A stretch of 64,000 nucleotides of DNA from Ornithodoros turicata (lineage: Eukaryota; Arthropoda; Arachnida; Ixodida; Argasidae): the NCBI RefSeq assembly GCF_037126465.1, contig NC_088206.1, forward strand, positions 33,548,573 through 33,612,572, given 5' to 3'. A program made the position numbers and the translations under genes. Positions 27,401 to 39,400 of this stretch are shown here, piece after piece. The notes under the pieces were generated by a model. That model ran no database searches, was not told the DNA's origin, and saw nothing but the letters and a program-made list of their open reading frames with translations. Within the stretch, counting starts at the first letter, position 1. The number at the start of each line of letters is the position of its first letter.

Positions 27401-30400
27401 GAGGCAGGATTTCAAGCAACGTTAAATGTTACCTCATTGCTCTTTTAAGTCCAGCCAAAGAGTTGAGATAGTTGAGACCTTGTCAAAGCTTCTTCTAGCA
27501 ATAGACCTCTACTGAAGAAACGTCTCTGACATAATCATGCTGTTGGTAAACATAGTGAAACTGAAACAGTGCAGACGGAGAACACCGCCGTTTTACTAAA
27601 GGCAAACCACCGTGGTGCGAATGAACAGCGAAAATGCTGCAAACTTCACTCAGAATCAGACGTGTGTGAGGTGAAAAAAATGTGAGCATCTGCCGGCGAT
27701 CTGACCATGCGAGATATTTTCGCCAGCTTCCACGGTTCCGGAAGTGTCAAGTGCGGATGAACACGAGGCCGACCAATCAAAGCGCTCTTACGCTATGAAT
27801 CTGTGCCAGCTACACTGCCTTGTCGTCTGCATGTGGTCCTCCGCTCTCGTGGGTCGTCGTCGTCTTCTTTCTATGGGGTGCTGTCGTCTGTTTGCTGTCT
27901 CGCCTACTGCACTGCTAGAACGCCAGGCATTCTCTGCCAAGAAACATGTTTTCCTCTCGCAGCATTGAATATGCCTTTCGGTACACTACTGTGCGCATCT
28001 TTTTAGACAGTTGTTGGATTTAGTAGCAAAATTTGTGACATTGAGTACATTTTTTTGAGCAATTGATTTCAGTAAGCTTTCACTTTGTACTCTGGCAGCA
28101 GTGACATCAGAACTACTCTACTCAGTACAGTACTCTGGCAGCAGTGACTTTCCGATGCTGTCCACTTGTTATTTGTCCCTTTGAGCTGGTGCCGATGAAC
28201 AACTGGTGGCGGAACGCACATGGCAGTCTGCTGTGCAAACTTCGTTGCAAAAAATTTGCTCCATCTTTGTATTAATGGTACACGTAAATGAGGTCACATT
28301 TTTAGTTGCTTTGGTGTCTTCATTCGCATTCGCGGTCCACTGCGGAAAGAAAACGAGGCTCCAGCCAAGGATTACATTGTCTTGAAAGTCAGTGTTGTAA
28401 TCCTGTGTGGAATATGGTTTGTTATTATGACGTAGTTTGAGTTGCTTTGTATAGACACAGCATGTGCACTCCGAGAGAAACTCGTGCCCTTCAGGCTCCT
28501 GAAGATGGAAGAGCCCGGTAGCGATCTCTAGAAAGGGCTACTGAAAAGATAGGGCTCCCGGTAGAATGGAGCAGAACAAGGCCCTACAACTAATAATATG
28601 CAAGGAATTACATAAAAATCTTACAGTATCAAAAGCTGTATTTGAATGTTTCTTTCTTGTGACTTACTGATTTTTTTTCTATGTAGTTCTAGTCTACCAA
28701 GTTGGAGGCACTGTTGTGCCATCTGACATCATTTGTTTGCAAACAGGGAGAGGTCCATTGCCGCAGATATGGTAGCTGTCCCCAAACTCAACCTTGTTTA
28801 TCTTGGCCTAGCAACAGTCACTTTAAGAAGTGCCCGATAATCTCCAACTTATCATAAAAATATACATTGAGACACAGCTTTCAAAGCTGTAATACATGAA
28901 GTTTAAAAACACACTCTGATATTTTATCTTTACAAGGATACCATTAAATATGCAAAAGACTGACATTTTAGTACCACATGCACCATAAAATCATGGGGGA
29001 CAATCTCAAGGTAATTTGAAAACTTATTGCAGTTCAGTGACAGCCTGCTGTACCTGACACCCATGCAACAGGGGTATTACAAAGTGAACTATGAGCTCCC
29101 GCTCTCTGGTATGAAGGTAATGGTTCCCCAGCAGCCAGACTACCAAAATGAATTCAGCATCATAACTACAAAGCGCTCCTTCATTCTCTCAGCCAGGCAA
29201 GTATGCTTTTACTGTCATTGATTTATTGAAGCTCTTTTTCTACTCCTTGTTCTTGTTAGTGAGAGTAATAACTGCATCTTGAGATCAAGTGATGGCCTTA
29301 GCTGCAATTTGCTGACATTTCCCAAAGCTGCTCAAAAAATGCTATCAAACAGTCACTCAGAGGAAGGTTCTCCCTCATCTTAATCCACTGAACAACTAAC
29401 TGGGGGACATTGAAGGAAATGGTAATCACTAATCTGATCAGTCGATCATGAAACCTTTTTAACATAAAAGTAGCATGCAAGCTAGGTGGTGAATACCTGA
29501 TGTGGGCAGCATATCCCCGAGTTGGTGTATAACCACTGAATATGACATTCTGACATCACTTCTTCAGCTGTTGCCTGCTGATGAGGTGTATGCCACTGAT
29601 AAGGTCCCAAAATAAGGCTGAAAGAGCTGTTCAGTGTGGCAGCTTTTTTATTTTCTTATGTATTTATTATTATGTAGAATACTTCTGGCATAAAAAATGC
29701 CATAGAAGGAGGGGCAATAAACAGTAAAAAAAAGTAATAATAATAATACATAAATAAAAAACAGGCACAACTTCACTTACGTATGAGATGTTATGAAGCA
29801 CTATATGATATATATATATATATATGCCGGGAGTCCCATCGAAGGCAGCGCTGACTGCCGAAACGTCGACCCCTATCCCTATATGTGTTAATAAACTCCC
29901 CTTTGTGTTTGCCTGTAAGCTCTTTGTCGTCTTCTGATTTTTCCTGTATATGTATATATATATAAAATATGAATCACTATATATCATAAATATGAAAAAA
30001 AATCATGAAAAAAAAAAGATCCTCATATGAAACACTAAATGCAAGAACCCTTCAATAAAGCGATGAAAGGGAACAATGATTCATATTCAACAGCTTGTTC
30101 TTGTGGTAACGAATTCCAACCAGTAATCAAAGTTGGAAAAAAAATTTTTTGAACGATTAGATCGAAAGCGGGACTGTTCAGTATGTTTAGTATGTTTGTT
30201 GCGAGAGCTTCTGCGACGTGCCATGTTGATATACAGTCGCCGACCGATTTTTCGGACATGCTCGATTATTCGGACGCGTTCATGGAATGGCCACGGGCCC
30301 CATAGCGTTAATGTACAACAGCGTCCAAAATTTCGGATGCCATACAGCTCTGCCGCTCGATATTTCGCACACGGTTTGCCCAGCCCGCGAGTGTCCCAAG

Positions 30401-33400
30401 CCGTCGCCAGCTTGGTCGCCAGCTTGGTCGCCGCTTTGGTCTGGGAGAATTGCGACGTTCGATTCCAGGGAGATTGACCCAGATATCTCTGAATAAAATG
30501 GGAGCTAAGTGTACCTTAAGTGTGGGGTTCCAATTTTCCCCCTTTTCCTCCACGTACTGAATGCACCCCTTCAATGGCGCTATGTTTTTGGGTGAGAAAA
30601 TGTGCATCTTATGCGCTAGTAAATACGGTGCTCTGCAGATCACCCACATTTTTTTGTAAGCAAGTTTGTACAGGGTAAACTGATGCATGGGTCTTTCTTT
30701 TCCTGGATAACAAAGGCTTCAAAAATCTCTCTGGCTCTTTGATCTCTGTCCTCAAAGCTTTTGTCTGCGGAGAACAATTAAATTTGCAACAATGAAGCAA
30801 AAGATTGCTGCTGCAACCTGATTTTAGGGGGTGAACAGCCACAGGTGAACGATATCTTGTACACGACGCTGGTTCAACATGGAACAAAGCACGGGTGCTT
30901 TCTTCCATGCCGAACCAGTGTCGGAATGCTTCCAGGTCTGGAATGCTTCTTTGCATATGTGCTTGCTGAGGAATTATGCGTTCCTACAGACGTCTCAGTG
31001 AGGAAAATTTGCCAGGTAAAAATCGGGTTTCACCCTAACGATGCAACCTTCAATTCGGGGTGCAAATTCGTGGAAGAATCAGGTTAAACCCTAGAACTTC
31101 AGGCTCTAGTTATGCTTAGTATCCAGACATCAATTGGTTATTAATATGGTAAGCACATCGTTAACATGGTGGAAGGTAATTGTTCTGAGGACGGTAATTG
31201 AGAGATGCTTGGTTCAAATCCCGCTTTTTCTAGCTTTTGCATCTGGCTTTTTCGATGACTGCCATATTTCAATCACACATTAGTTATTTACGAGTGCATT
31301 AGGAAGGCAGAATTTGGCCGTCTTCAACAGGCAGAGATGACTTCGAAGCCACGGTGCACTGCTTTGGATTTGCGTTTCCAGCAGGTGTTTTTTAATGATA
31401 CGACGACCCTTTTTATGTCTGAGCTGACTACATGCAGGATATTCAGGGAATATCGTTGAACAAGAACCTTGTTTCAGCTTCTTTATCTTCAGGTACGTTC
31501 TGTAGCACTCAGGCACAAAGTGATGCGAACACACACGTGTGGTTTCAGAGAGCGCCCATTCAGTCTTTCTTTCCTGAAGAAAAAAAATTGTGAAAGCGAA
31601 TTTGTGATGAACCTTACAGGCACAAATGTGTAACAAGAACGTTGAAAGAAAACATGTATCCAGTCTCCGACAGAGATTAGTGAAGCGTTGTTTCTTTAAC
31701 ACTTTTACTTTTGCACTGCAGAACGACGCAGTACACAACGCTGATGTTGTCTAGTATATGCTGTAGCTGCCATTGACCCCAGAAAGCACTACAGACGCTA
31801 CTGGAAGGACTTGTAAAGGCGACAAACTCGGACGCGCATGAACGCAAGCACAGAAAAGTATGGCTAGGGAGCCTCAATGGGTTGCTGCGGCTTCTCCGCT
31901 TTTCAGGGAGGAGACACCCTTTAACCGTGCCAACGCCGCCTCTCCTCCTCGCCCTCGCGCGCATTTTGACTCCCAACTTGCTACGCGCTGCCCATTGCCT
32001 GCTGTGCATTTTGCGCATTCGAGCGGCCATTTGGCACATATAGCCAAGAGCCTCCCTGTGAACAGGGGACGCACATGGAGGCTCCCTAAGGGCCAGTTCT
32101 CACTTGGCAACGCCCGACGTGGCGTCGTGGGCGGGCGGCAGAAGTAAAGGGCGGATCCCATAACACGCGACAAGCGACACGCTACAGATTCTGTCGCTGT
32201 CGCCGTTGTCGCGGGAGCAGCTTCCCGATTCATTTGTGAGGCGACAGCAGCTGGCAACAAAACTACATTGGCGAGAGAAGAATTCGTATTTTTCAATTGA
32301 TTATGCGGCATATCTGTCAAAAACATAATAAAATTTCGCCTGAAACGCCGCAGGAAGATACACACCGAGAGAAATTTATACTACCGTAAGTTTGTTATAA
32401 TATGTGTGTCTGTGGTAGCGCTGCAGTTCCATCCGTTTCCACACAATGTGCAATAGATTTTGGCCATACGCGATAACCATCGATTCAAACGGCTGCTTTC
32501 CCCTACAATCTCGAAATTTCATTATAACGAAGTTGACTTGACACTCACGCTACGCTGTTTTCCCTGCATTTCTATGCTTTGTCGTTCGCTCCAGCTACAT
32601 ACCGCCAAAATCTAGCGAGTTTTGGGCACGCGCTGGGCAACGGTGACTGGCAACAAGCGACAAATATCTACGGGGAGCAGTTGCAGGATTTTGTAGCCGC
32701 GACACCGCTTTTTTGTCGCGAGAGCCTGGGTGCCGCCGCCGAATTTGTCGCTTGTCGCGGGTTACGGGATCCGCCATTAAAGGCGCATTTCCGCCGCCCC
32801 GTCAGCGCGCACGATTTTCATGTTCCCACCACAGTGGCATTCCCGTCGTCCAAAGCAGACGAAAAATCAGGAGGCGTGGCCTTTCTGTGTCACCTAATTG
32901 GTCGCCAGCTGTCGTTCTCGGCAGCTCTCACTCAGAGCCGTATATTAAAAGGGAGTCTGGCCATTGGGAGGAGTCACAAAAAGACGCTCGACTTGTCAAT
33001 CACAGTTTCGCTCCACTGATTGGTTTGCTCTTTATCAAGGGGGTCGCCATGACCCCTCACTGCCACCCAAAATGGCGACGAAAACAAACACAGTGAAGCA
33101 GGGATTTCGTGACAAAAAATTTTCACAGACTACTCTGATTTTACGCTGCAAATGTACTCCCTCATATACGTTTCTTGGAAATCAGTTTCAACTGATGCTC
33201 ATCCATCGATATCTAACCGAAAATAATACGTTTTGTCGCCGGTGTTAGGCCTAGTGAACACGGCGATCACAACGAAATCATAACAAAAACGGCGCTGTCC
33301 TGTACAATCTTACATTTAATTGCTGGATTTCATGGATATAAACATTCTTGCCTCTTACATTCCAACTATTCATGTAGATTTGATTAAAAATCATACCGAC

Positions 33401-36400
33401 AACAGAGTGTGTCCCAGCAGGTGGTTCTGCCGGCAGCGGTACAGCGACGGAAGCAGACGACAATTCCCGACGTGCCTTACGCTCCCTAGGTGGCGCTCAT
33501 CAAATTGGCACCAAAAATCCTCCAATTTTGCAGATTGCGAGAGCTATCCATTTCAATCCCATCCAATCCACTTCCCACCCAAAATGGCGCTGCCCATGTT
33601 GGATAAGGGGCAAATAGGGAGGATAGGCTGATTGATAGCGCCCCATATTTCAAGACTTCATTGGTCGGAAAGCTGAAAAAGTGGGCGGAGCTTCAGGTAT
33701 AGGCATGACCCATTAATGGCCAGATTCCCTTTTAATATAGAGCTCTGCTCTCACCGACATCGTGAAAGAAGGTCGACATGGCAGTTTTTTTGGCTCGATG
33801 TCTCTCCTCTCCCGACTCCGGAAATGCGCGTCTATTTCCGCCGCCCGCTCACGCCGCCGCATCGGGCGTCGCCAAGTGAGAACTGGCCCTAAGTATGGCC
33901 AGTACTGTGTATGCCAAAGGGAGTCTGGCCATTAGGAGGAGCCTAAAAAAGAGGCTCGACCTGTCAATCAAATTGAGCGTTTTTCATTGACTGCTGTTTT
34001 CTATGCGGGCCGCCATGACACCAAAATTTTCCCGAAATAGGCGGCGTAGCTTGGAACGGTGAAGCGAGGATTTTACGACCAATTTTTTTCAAAAATTACG
34101 TCAATGTTTTTCCATAAGTGTACATTCTGTTGCAATTATCTTGCAACTCATCTTTAAATTACGCTCCAGTGTCGATGTTCGCTTGAAAATAACTAGGGCT
34201 GTGCGAATCCGAATATGTATTTGAAGTCTAATCGAATACCGAATCGAATCGGAAACCAAATGTCGAATATCGAATCGAATATCGAATATTCCCAACAGAT
34301 ATTTATTTTCAGCACCAAAATGTTACAATTACAGGGTCAAGTATACATGGCATAATGAAAATAAGAGTCGATGCATCCAAAAATCCAAGTTGAAGCCTAC
34401 ACAGCTCATAGGTTGTTGTGGAGGAAAACTAAATGTTCCACATGCTGTGGTGTGAGGCTTTCTCTTCTCACTGTTACAGTATTCCCAGCAACTGAAAAGA
34501 GACGCTCACTTGGAACTTCTGTTGCTGGTACCCCTAGATATTTCAATGCGACCTTTGCAAGATTAGGAAAGGTCACCTTACCAATTGTCCTCCAGAAGTG
34601 AAGGGGATCTTCCTTGCGGGAGATCACAGGCATTGAGAAAAAACTTTTTACTTCCTCAACAATATGGTCACTTCTTTGGCTTGTAGCTTTCTTGTTCGAA
34701 TGGGTGCGCAATTGATCAATGCTGTCCCATACAGAACTACAAGATGGCTCAGTGTGGTGGCTTCCATATGCAGAAGGCTGTTCAGCCACTGAAGGAGTTC
34801 CTGTCGGCATCTCTGCAGCAACAGTGTTGACCAGTAGGGTACGCTGCAGTGGCTCCGTGCAAAATATATCTTTGTAACGTGGGTCACATGCTGTAGCTAT
34901 CTGGAGCTCTTTACATTCAGTGTGGAAAGCAAAGCGAACTTTGAGACTTTTTAGCAAATGTGCTGCAAATAGAGAGGCTTGCCCCTCAGCAACAACCTGT
35001 TGTTTTAGGACAGCTTCAGATCCATACAGAAATGGTATCACTGATGAAATAGTGCTGTACTTCTCCCCACTCAGTCCTTTTGTTGCTTCTGCAATCGGTT
35101 GCAAAGCTGTCACCATACCACATGCTGCTTCCCACTCACCTGGGGTCAAGTTTTCAACTCCATTGTCAGATGAGAGAAGCTCAAGTGCAATTGCTTCTTT
35201 TAACTTCAGCAGCCTACACATCATGTCGTATTCACTATTCCAACGTGTGTCAACATCCTGGATAAGCCCCACTGGAGCAATCTCTGTTCTTTGCTGGTAT
35301 TCCTTGAGCCTCCTCAGTGCTTGTGGGCTATGCTTGTAGTGCCCAACTATAGCACGAGCCTTCTTGCACAGTGCGCCTATTCCAGTGGTTTGCTCTTTAG
35401 CATCTTTAATTGCTAGTTGGAGTGTGTGAGCCATGCATGGAAGGTGTATGACATCCATAGCCTTAACAGCAGATGTAATGTTTCTGGCATTGTCTGTCAC
35501 TACAAACACAGGTAGCTGTTCTGTGGGAAGACCCCACTCTTCAATCACAGATGCAAGTCTGTTCTGAATGTTAAGAGCACTATGTTTTTCAGGCATATGC
35601 ACATTTGCTAAGGTCATGGTCTTGATTTGAAAGTCTGACGTCAGGTAGTGGCATGTTACACAGATATAGCTGTGGTTGGCTCTGGACGTCCATAGGTCAG
35701 TTGTAAAAGAAATAGACTGCAGTCCTTTTTCAGCGTCATCACGAATTTCCTTCTTTAGATTCTGCACTGTACTTTCGTACAATGCTGGGATCACACTTCT
35801 GGAAAACGTGGTGCGATGTGGTATGTTGTACAAGGGCTGAAGATACGCGATTAGTTCTTTGAACCCCGTGTGTTCGACGATGTCAAACGGCTGTAGGTCC
35901 ATCGCGAGCATTCTCGCAATTCTCTGTGTTATTGCGTCGCGTTCCTTCTCTGGCAGAGTTCGCTTTTGATATGTTGCTTGTAATGTCTCCTGTGAGCTTA
36001 CTTTCTCGTTTGCCCGTTTCTTACCTCCTGCCTCTAGAAAACGAACGTACAAGGAGTGATGCTTGTTCTTCAAGTGATTCGCAAGTGGCGTTGTCGTGCT
36101 TGACGGTGTCCTGAGTGTGGCGTCGCACGCATTGCATTTAGCGTCTTCGGACGTAACCTTCGTAAAATATTGCCATATGGCACTCTTTGCAGCGCTCCTG
36201 CTCATAGCGACTTGAATAAATGTTTTGTATCTTTAGGAAGCCTTCGAAACGCACGAAATGGAAACGAAACTAGGTGCGCCGCTGATACAAGGTACCCGCC
36301 AAACGCTCGGAGTGGGAACGCACTCACTGACGCCCACGATGCCCTCTCGTGCCCGGAGTTGTAGTTGCAGAAAGTGCGCAGTTTCGGTTTGGGTTTGGAC

Positions 36401-39400
36401 GCGTATGGTACACGTTTTCGTCGCAATTGCGTTTCTTTTTTTTTTCTTTATTGTGCAGTGCGTTGTCGTTTGTACTTTTTGACAATTTGGGCAGATGTAT
36501 TCGCGAAATTAGTCGAATATTCGACGAATAGTCGAATATTCGAAAATTCGTATACCTGATATTCGATTCGCGCATCGAATAATTCGAGTGTTTAGTATTC
36601 GATTCGTATTCGAGTATTCGAATATTCGCACAGCCCTAAAAATAACATGTTTCATCGTCCTTGTTAGGCCTAGTAACGACAGCAATCAGAGGCAAATAGC
36701 AAGAAAAACGCTACGGATTGCCAAAAATTTTCATTTTATGACATACTTTTATTCATGTACACACCTTTGCCCATTCTTGATTCAATCATGTTATGTTTTA
36801 TAGTTAAAATACGTATAATACCGGCAGTCTGTTCCAACTAGCAGTTCTACTGGCCAATGAGTTCTGTTAGCATACACTTCTGCTTCTGCTACTTCTGCCC
36901 TTCTGCTATTCTGCGTCTTCCCGACATGCCCCTCTTCATCCAGATGGTGCCATTAAAAGTGGACGCAAAATCCATTATATTGCTTGGTCGTCGGGGAGTA
37001 TCTTATTCAATCCAATTCAATCCAGTTTCCCGAAAATGTTGGCATCCAGTGAATAGAGATAATTTATAGCTTGGATAGCCTTGGATTAATAGTGAACTGT
37101 ATTTTGCCTTATGATTGGCCAGAGAGCTCAAAAAGTGGGTGGAGCTCCAGGTATAGGCAGGTCCCATTAATGGCCAGACTCCCTTTGGCATACACGGCAC
37201 TGACCATACTCAGAGCTGTGTATGCCAAAGGGAGTCTGGCCATTAGGAGGAGCCTAAAAAAGAGGCTGTACCTGTCAATCAAATTGAGCGTTTTTCATTG
37301 GCTGCTGTTTTCTATGAGGGCCACAATGACACCAAAATTTTCCCGAAAATGGCGGCGTAGCTTGGAACGGCGAAGCGAGGATTTCATGACTAATTTTTTT
37401 CTGATGCTATGATTTTTCATGACTAATGGCTAGTTCCATCTCAAATCGAACAATCCGGTACACTTGATGTCTCGAATGAACGGGAAAAAAATATATGTTG
37501 AAGCCATCAGTGAGTTAGGAGAAATAAACGCTTTCCGAATTCTCTGCGCTGCACGGTTCGGGAAATAGGAGAGGAGGAAGAAACTGTCTATCATAAGGCG
37601 ACGTCGTCGCGAGCGGGTTTGAGCGTTCGCTACAAGGCCATTTCTTCTCGCATTATAGTAATTTCTTGATCTGGCTTTAGACCACTTAGGGCACAATAGG
37701 ATCCTTCGTTGGCAGTGCTGTACCGGTTTTTGTTTGTCTGCAAAAAAAATATCAAAGTTGACTCAAAGTGCCGAAAAACACCATATTCACTGCAGCTTTG
37801 CGGACGATGTACAAAACGGATAAGACCGAGCTTTATGCCGTTTAATTTGTCATTCATAGGGCTATCGAATGATGTATAATTTGTTGCTCTACTCTGTAAG
37901 GAACGTAAGCGATGCCTCTTTTAGTAGCACCATACCACCGAAAAATGACGAATTTCGGAAGCCTTTATCTAAAAAACCCCACCGAAAACTTTCCTCGAAA
38001 ATTTTATATGTTGTAGGTAGTTTCTTAGACTATGCACAGAAGCAAAATCAAAATTCGGACTTGATTGGTAGGCGCACTGTGAATTTTTTTGCCAGCCCTA
38101 TACGCGGAGCGCATTCAAGCGGAGGCACCGTGTCCCGCGTGTTGCAAAATCAAATTTTCCAAAGGGACTTTCAACTTCTGTCTTCATATAAAAAGTAATT
38201 GCTGTCATTTGAAACCATTCTGAGGTTTCAAGGTTTCCTTTTCAAGGTTCTGAGCGTTTGCGTTCATAACAATGATGTAATCGCTGAATCTAGATTGTGG
38301 AGCAACCAGATGTGCTCGCATTTTTTGCGGGATGTCACACATGCATTGCAAGTGCTGGGATCCCGGGAAGAACAGTGATTTTACATCTTTGTAAGAGGCA
38401 TATCTGTTCAGGGTTATTCTAAACAAGCATATTTACTGTACGCATTATGGCAGGAGGGACGCAGTGACTTCCAGTATTATTTGAAACATTTCCTTTCCTA
38501 CGGCCCCATGACCTCGGACGGGGGAAATTGCACTGAGGAAAATGTTGTAGTGTCATACGCACACACTCAAGGCTAATTCATGGTGCCTTTTGTGAACCTT
38601 GCCGAAACAGCCCGACTGGCGCCGCTGTCGAATATGTTATTCGGTTCGACATGCTGCGACCATGGGAAGGTCCTGATCGCATTTACTCCCTGAAGACACC
38701 TTGCGCAAAGTTTCGCCTACACACAGAAGACGCTTCACTCACTTCTCGACTACAGAAGTGCATGGGGTGCCCTTATACAGAGTGTGCGACGACATCTGCA
38801 TTACTGTAGTGTGTCGTCCTGGTGTCACACCTACCTCAATGGCCTCTTTGTTGTACAGTGCTGATCGTGTGGATTTCGCTGACTAGATATATATACCGCC
38901 TCATACACAAGACAAAAGTGCTATAGACAAAGGATTTTCGCTTTGCTTCGGAGATCTGCGTAGCTGCCATAAAGACCGTGGTTCCAGCAGATCAAGCCGA
39001 AGGCGTAACAGAAATGGGCCAGCTATGCAGAAGCTGCTTCAAGTACTTCACAGCAAAGGTGACTGAATCACAACACGCAGCAATGTTGCCCACATTTGAA
39101 AGAAAATCTGACAAGAACCTGCCATCAAGAGTAACATTAAAGGTGTTGTGACAGTTGGTTTCGAGCTTTCCCAGATAAATAAGAAAAACTATTCTATCAC
39201 CCGACATCACCCCATATTCAAGTTTTCAGGTCCATGACGTGAACAGGTACGGAGAAAAACGGCCCAGAAGAAGCGACATCATTGACGTCACACAGGAGCA
39301 GCGAGGGAAGACGCGCGTCTCCCAAGCAAAATGGGGGAGAGGGGTCCGTGAGGTCACACCGTGGGTCGTCGTTTTGTGGCTGCACCTATTTTCCGAACCA

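Larger units (their letters stand above)
33892..37210. mobile_element. MITE family A copy 2, split by the intact hAT
   Basis: Inverted ends built on TGTATGCCAAAGGGAGTCTG and its reverse near 37170-37205. Without the hAT and its duplication it is about 0.87 kb, like copy 1. Copy 1 therefore approximates the empty site of the hAT. Confidence 0.72.

Noticed and set aside
31140..31225. A second tRNA-like or SINE head (GGTTCAAATCCCG near 31211).
   Set aside because: Only a B-box-like word is convincing; no A-box at the right spacing and no SINE body.
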